Shown here one piece after another: positions 5,011-5,383 of a stretch of DNA of 5,383 nucleotides. Position numbers and translations under genes: made by a program. This stretch comes from Desulfobulbaceae bacterium (GTDB taxonomy: Bacteria > Desulfobacterota > Desulfobulbia > Desulfobulbales > DAOVSZ01). Below the pieces are notes generated by a model that had not been told where the DNA came from, did no database searches, and was given only the letters and a program-made list of their open reading frames with translations. The stretch lies in NCBI GenBank assembly GCA_030627725.1, contig DAOVSZ010000218.1, forward strand, positions 1 through 5,383, read 5' to 3'. Every line of letters starts with the position of its first letter. Within the stretch, counting starts at the first letter, position 1.

Positions 5011-5383
5011 TTATCCCTTACACACGTCCTCATAGTCCTTAATCTTCGGTATCACATCGAGAAAGAGATTGATAACGCTGCCAACATTCTTCTTCATGGT
5101 CTCAAGGATCATTTCCCAGGTGACCGCCTCCTCACTCTCATGCCAGCAGTCATAGTCCGTTGACATGGCTATTGAGGCGTAGTGCATCTTCTTTTCTCTG
5201 GCAAGATTGACTTCAGGTACCGTGCTCATATTGATCACGTCTGCATTCCAGGCCCTGAACATATGACTTTCCGCCTTGGTGGAAAACCTGGGGCCCTCGA
5301 TGGTGACAACCGTCCTGTTCGCATGAAACGGAATAGCGAGATGGTCGGCGGAACCGGCAAGAAGATCAATGAGTTTCGGGCAG
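5011..5383 (-). CDS. mtnP: 5'-methylthioadenosine phosphorylase, C-terminal fragment
   Basis: The frame is open from the right window edge to the TAA at 5013-5011, so about 124 C-terminal residues of a protein normally near 260-290 are visible. MTAP cleaves 5'-methylthioadenosine (by-product of polyamine and related pathways) with phosphate into adenine and 5-methylthioribose-1-phosphate. Visible landmarks are TIEGPRFSTKAES (base and ribose pocket), INMSTVPEVNLARE, and STDYDCWHESEEAV. The two Asp of the TDYDCW motif correspond to the adenine-contacting aspartates of human MTAP, arguing for methylthioadenosine rather than methylthioinosine or a 6-oxopurine. The C-terminal helix ends in the tail KIKDYEDVCKG. 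The ATG at 5262 is internal (INM/MFRAW region) and is not the start, since the frame continues upstream with family-conserved sequence. The apt gene follows in the same direction. Confidence 0.93.
   Translation of the reverse strand, partial: CPKLIDLLAGSADHLAIPFHANRTVVTIEGPRFSTKAESHMFRAWNADVINMSTVPEVNLAREKKMHYASIAMSTDYDCWHESEEAVTWEMILETMKKNVGSVINLFLDVIPKIKDYEDVCKG

Overview
The window is dense Gram-negative chromosomal DNA. An outer membrane and periplasm are implied by a YdbH/YnbE/YdbL envelope module, a +2-Ser lipoprotein and an exported parvulin. The mid-range base composition, gene mix and style of intergenic repeats remind me of Desulfobacterota/Deltaproteobacteria. That placement is inference, because no rRNA or marker gene is present. 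I see no mobile elements, tRNA/rRNA genes, CRISPR arrays or phage genes.

Plus strand, 1-4278: a six-gene co-directional run. It opens with the 3' end of a ydbH-like gene, followed by a small YnbE-type lipoprotein gene, a ydbL-type (DUF1318) periplasmic protein gene and a SurA/PrsA-like parvulin prolyl isomerase gene. The first three reproduce the E. coli ydbH-ynbE-ydbL order, whose products form a bridge moving phospholipid from inner to outer membrane. The isomerase, whose possible starts overlap or nearly abut ydbL, is a plausible folding helper for this envelope system. Next comes a soluble sensor kinase with an N-terminal cyclic-nucleotide-binding domain and a C-terminal histidine kinase core. 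A trimeric-type purine nucleoside phosphorylase gene starts 2 nt after it. A 12-bp-stem hairpin ends the run and also serves as terminator for the converging genes.

Minus strand, 5383-4382: the 3' part of a methylthioadenosine phosphorylase gene (mtnP), then a complete adenine phosphoribosyltransferase gene (apt). MtnP releases adenine from methylthioadenosine and Apt converts adenine to AMP, so this is a two-step salvage pair. Together with the PNP on the other strand, the right half of the window is a purine salvage cluster.

Most genes are textbook members of known families. The points most worth a second look are: (i) the cyclic-nucleotide-binding histidine kinase with no visible response regulator, joined to a PNP gene; (ii) short spacers that repeatedly show a 7-bp (or 14-bp) period, with a different unit in each, best developed upstream of apt; (iii) a PNP that has lost the usual 5'-hydroxyl-contacting histidine; (iv) a prolyl isomerase attached to the ydbH-ynbE-ydbL module. 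I did not find a clearly new multi-gene system.
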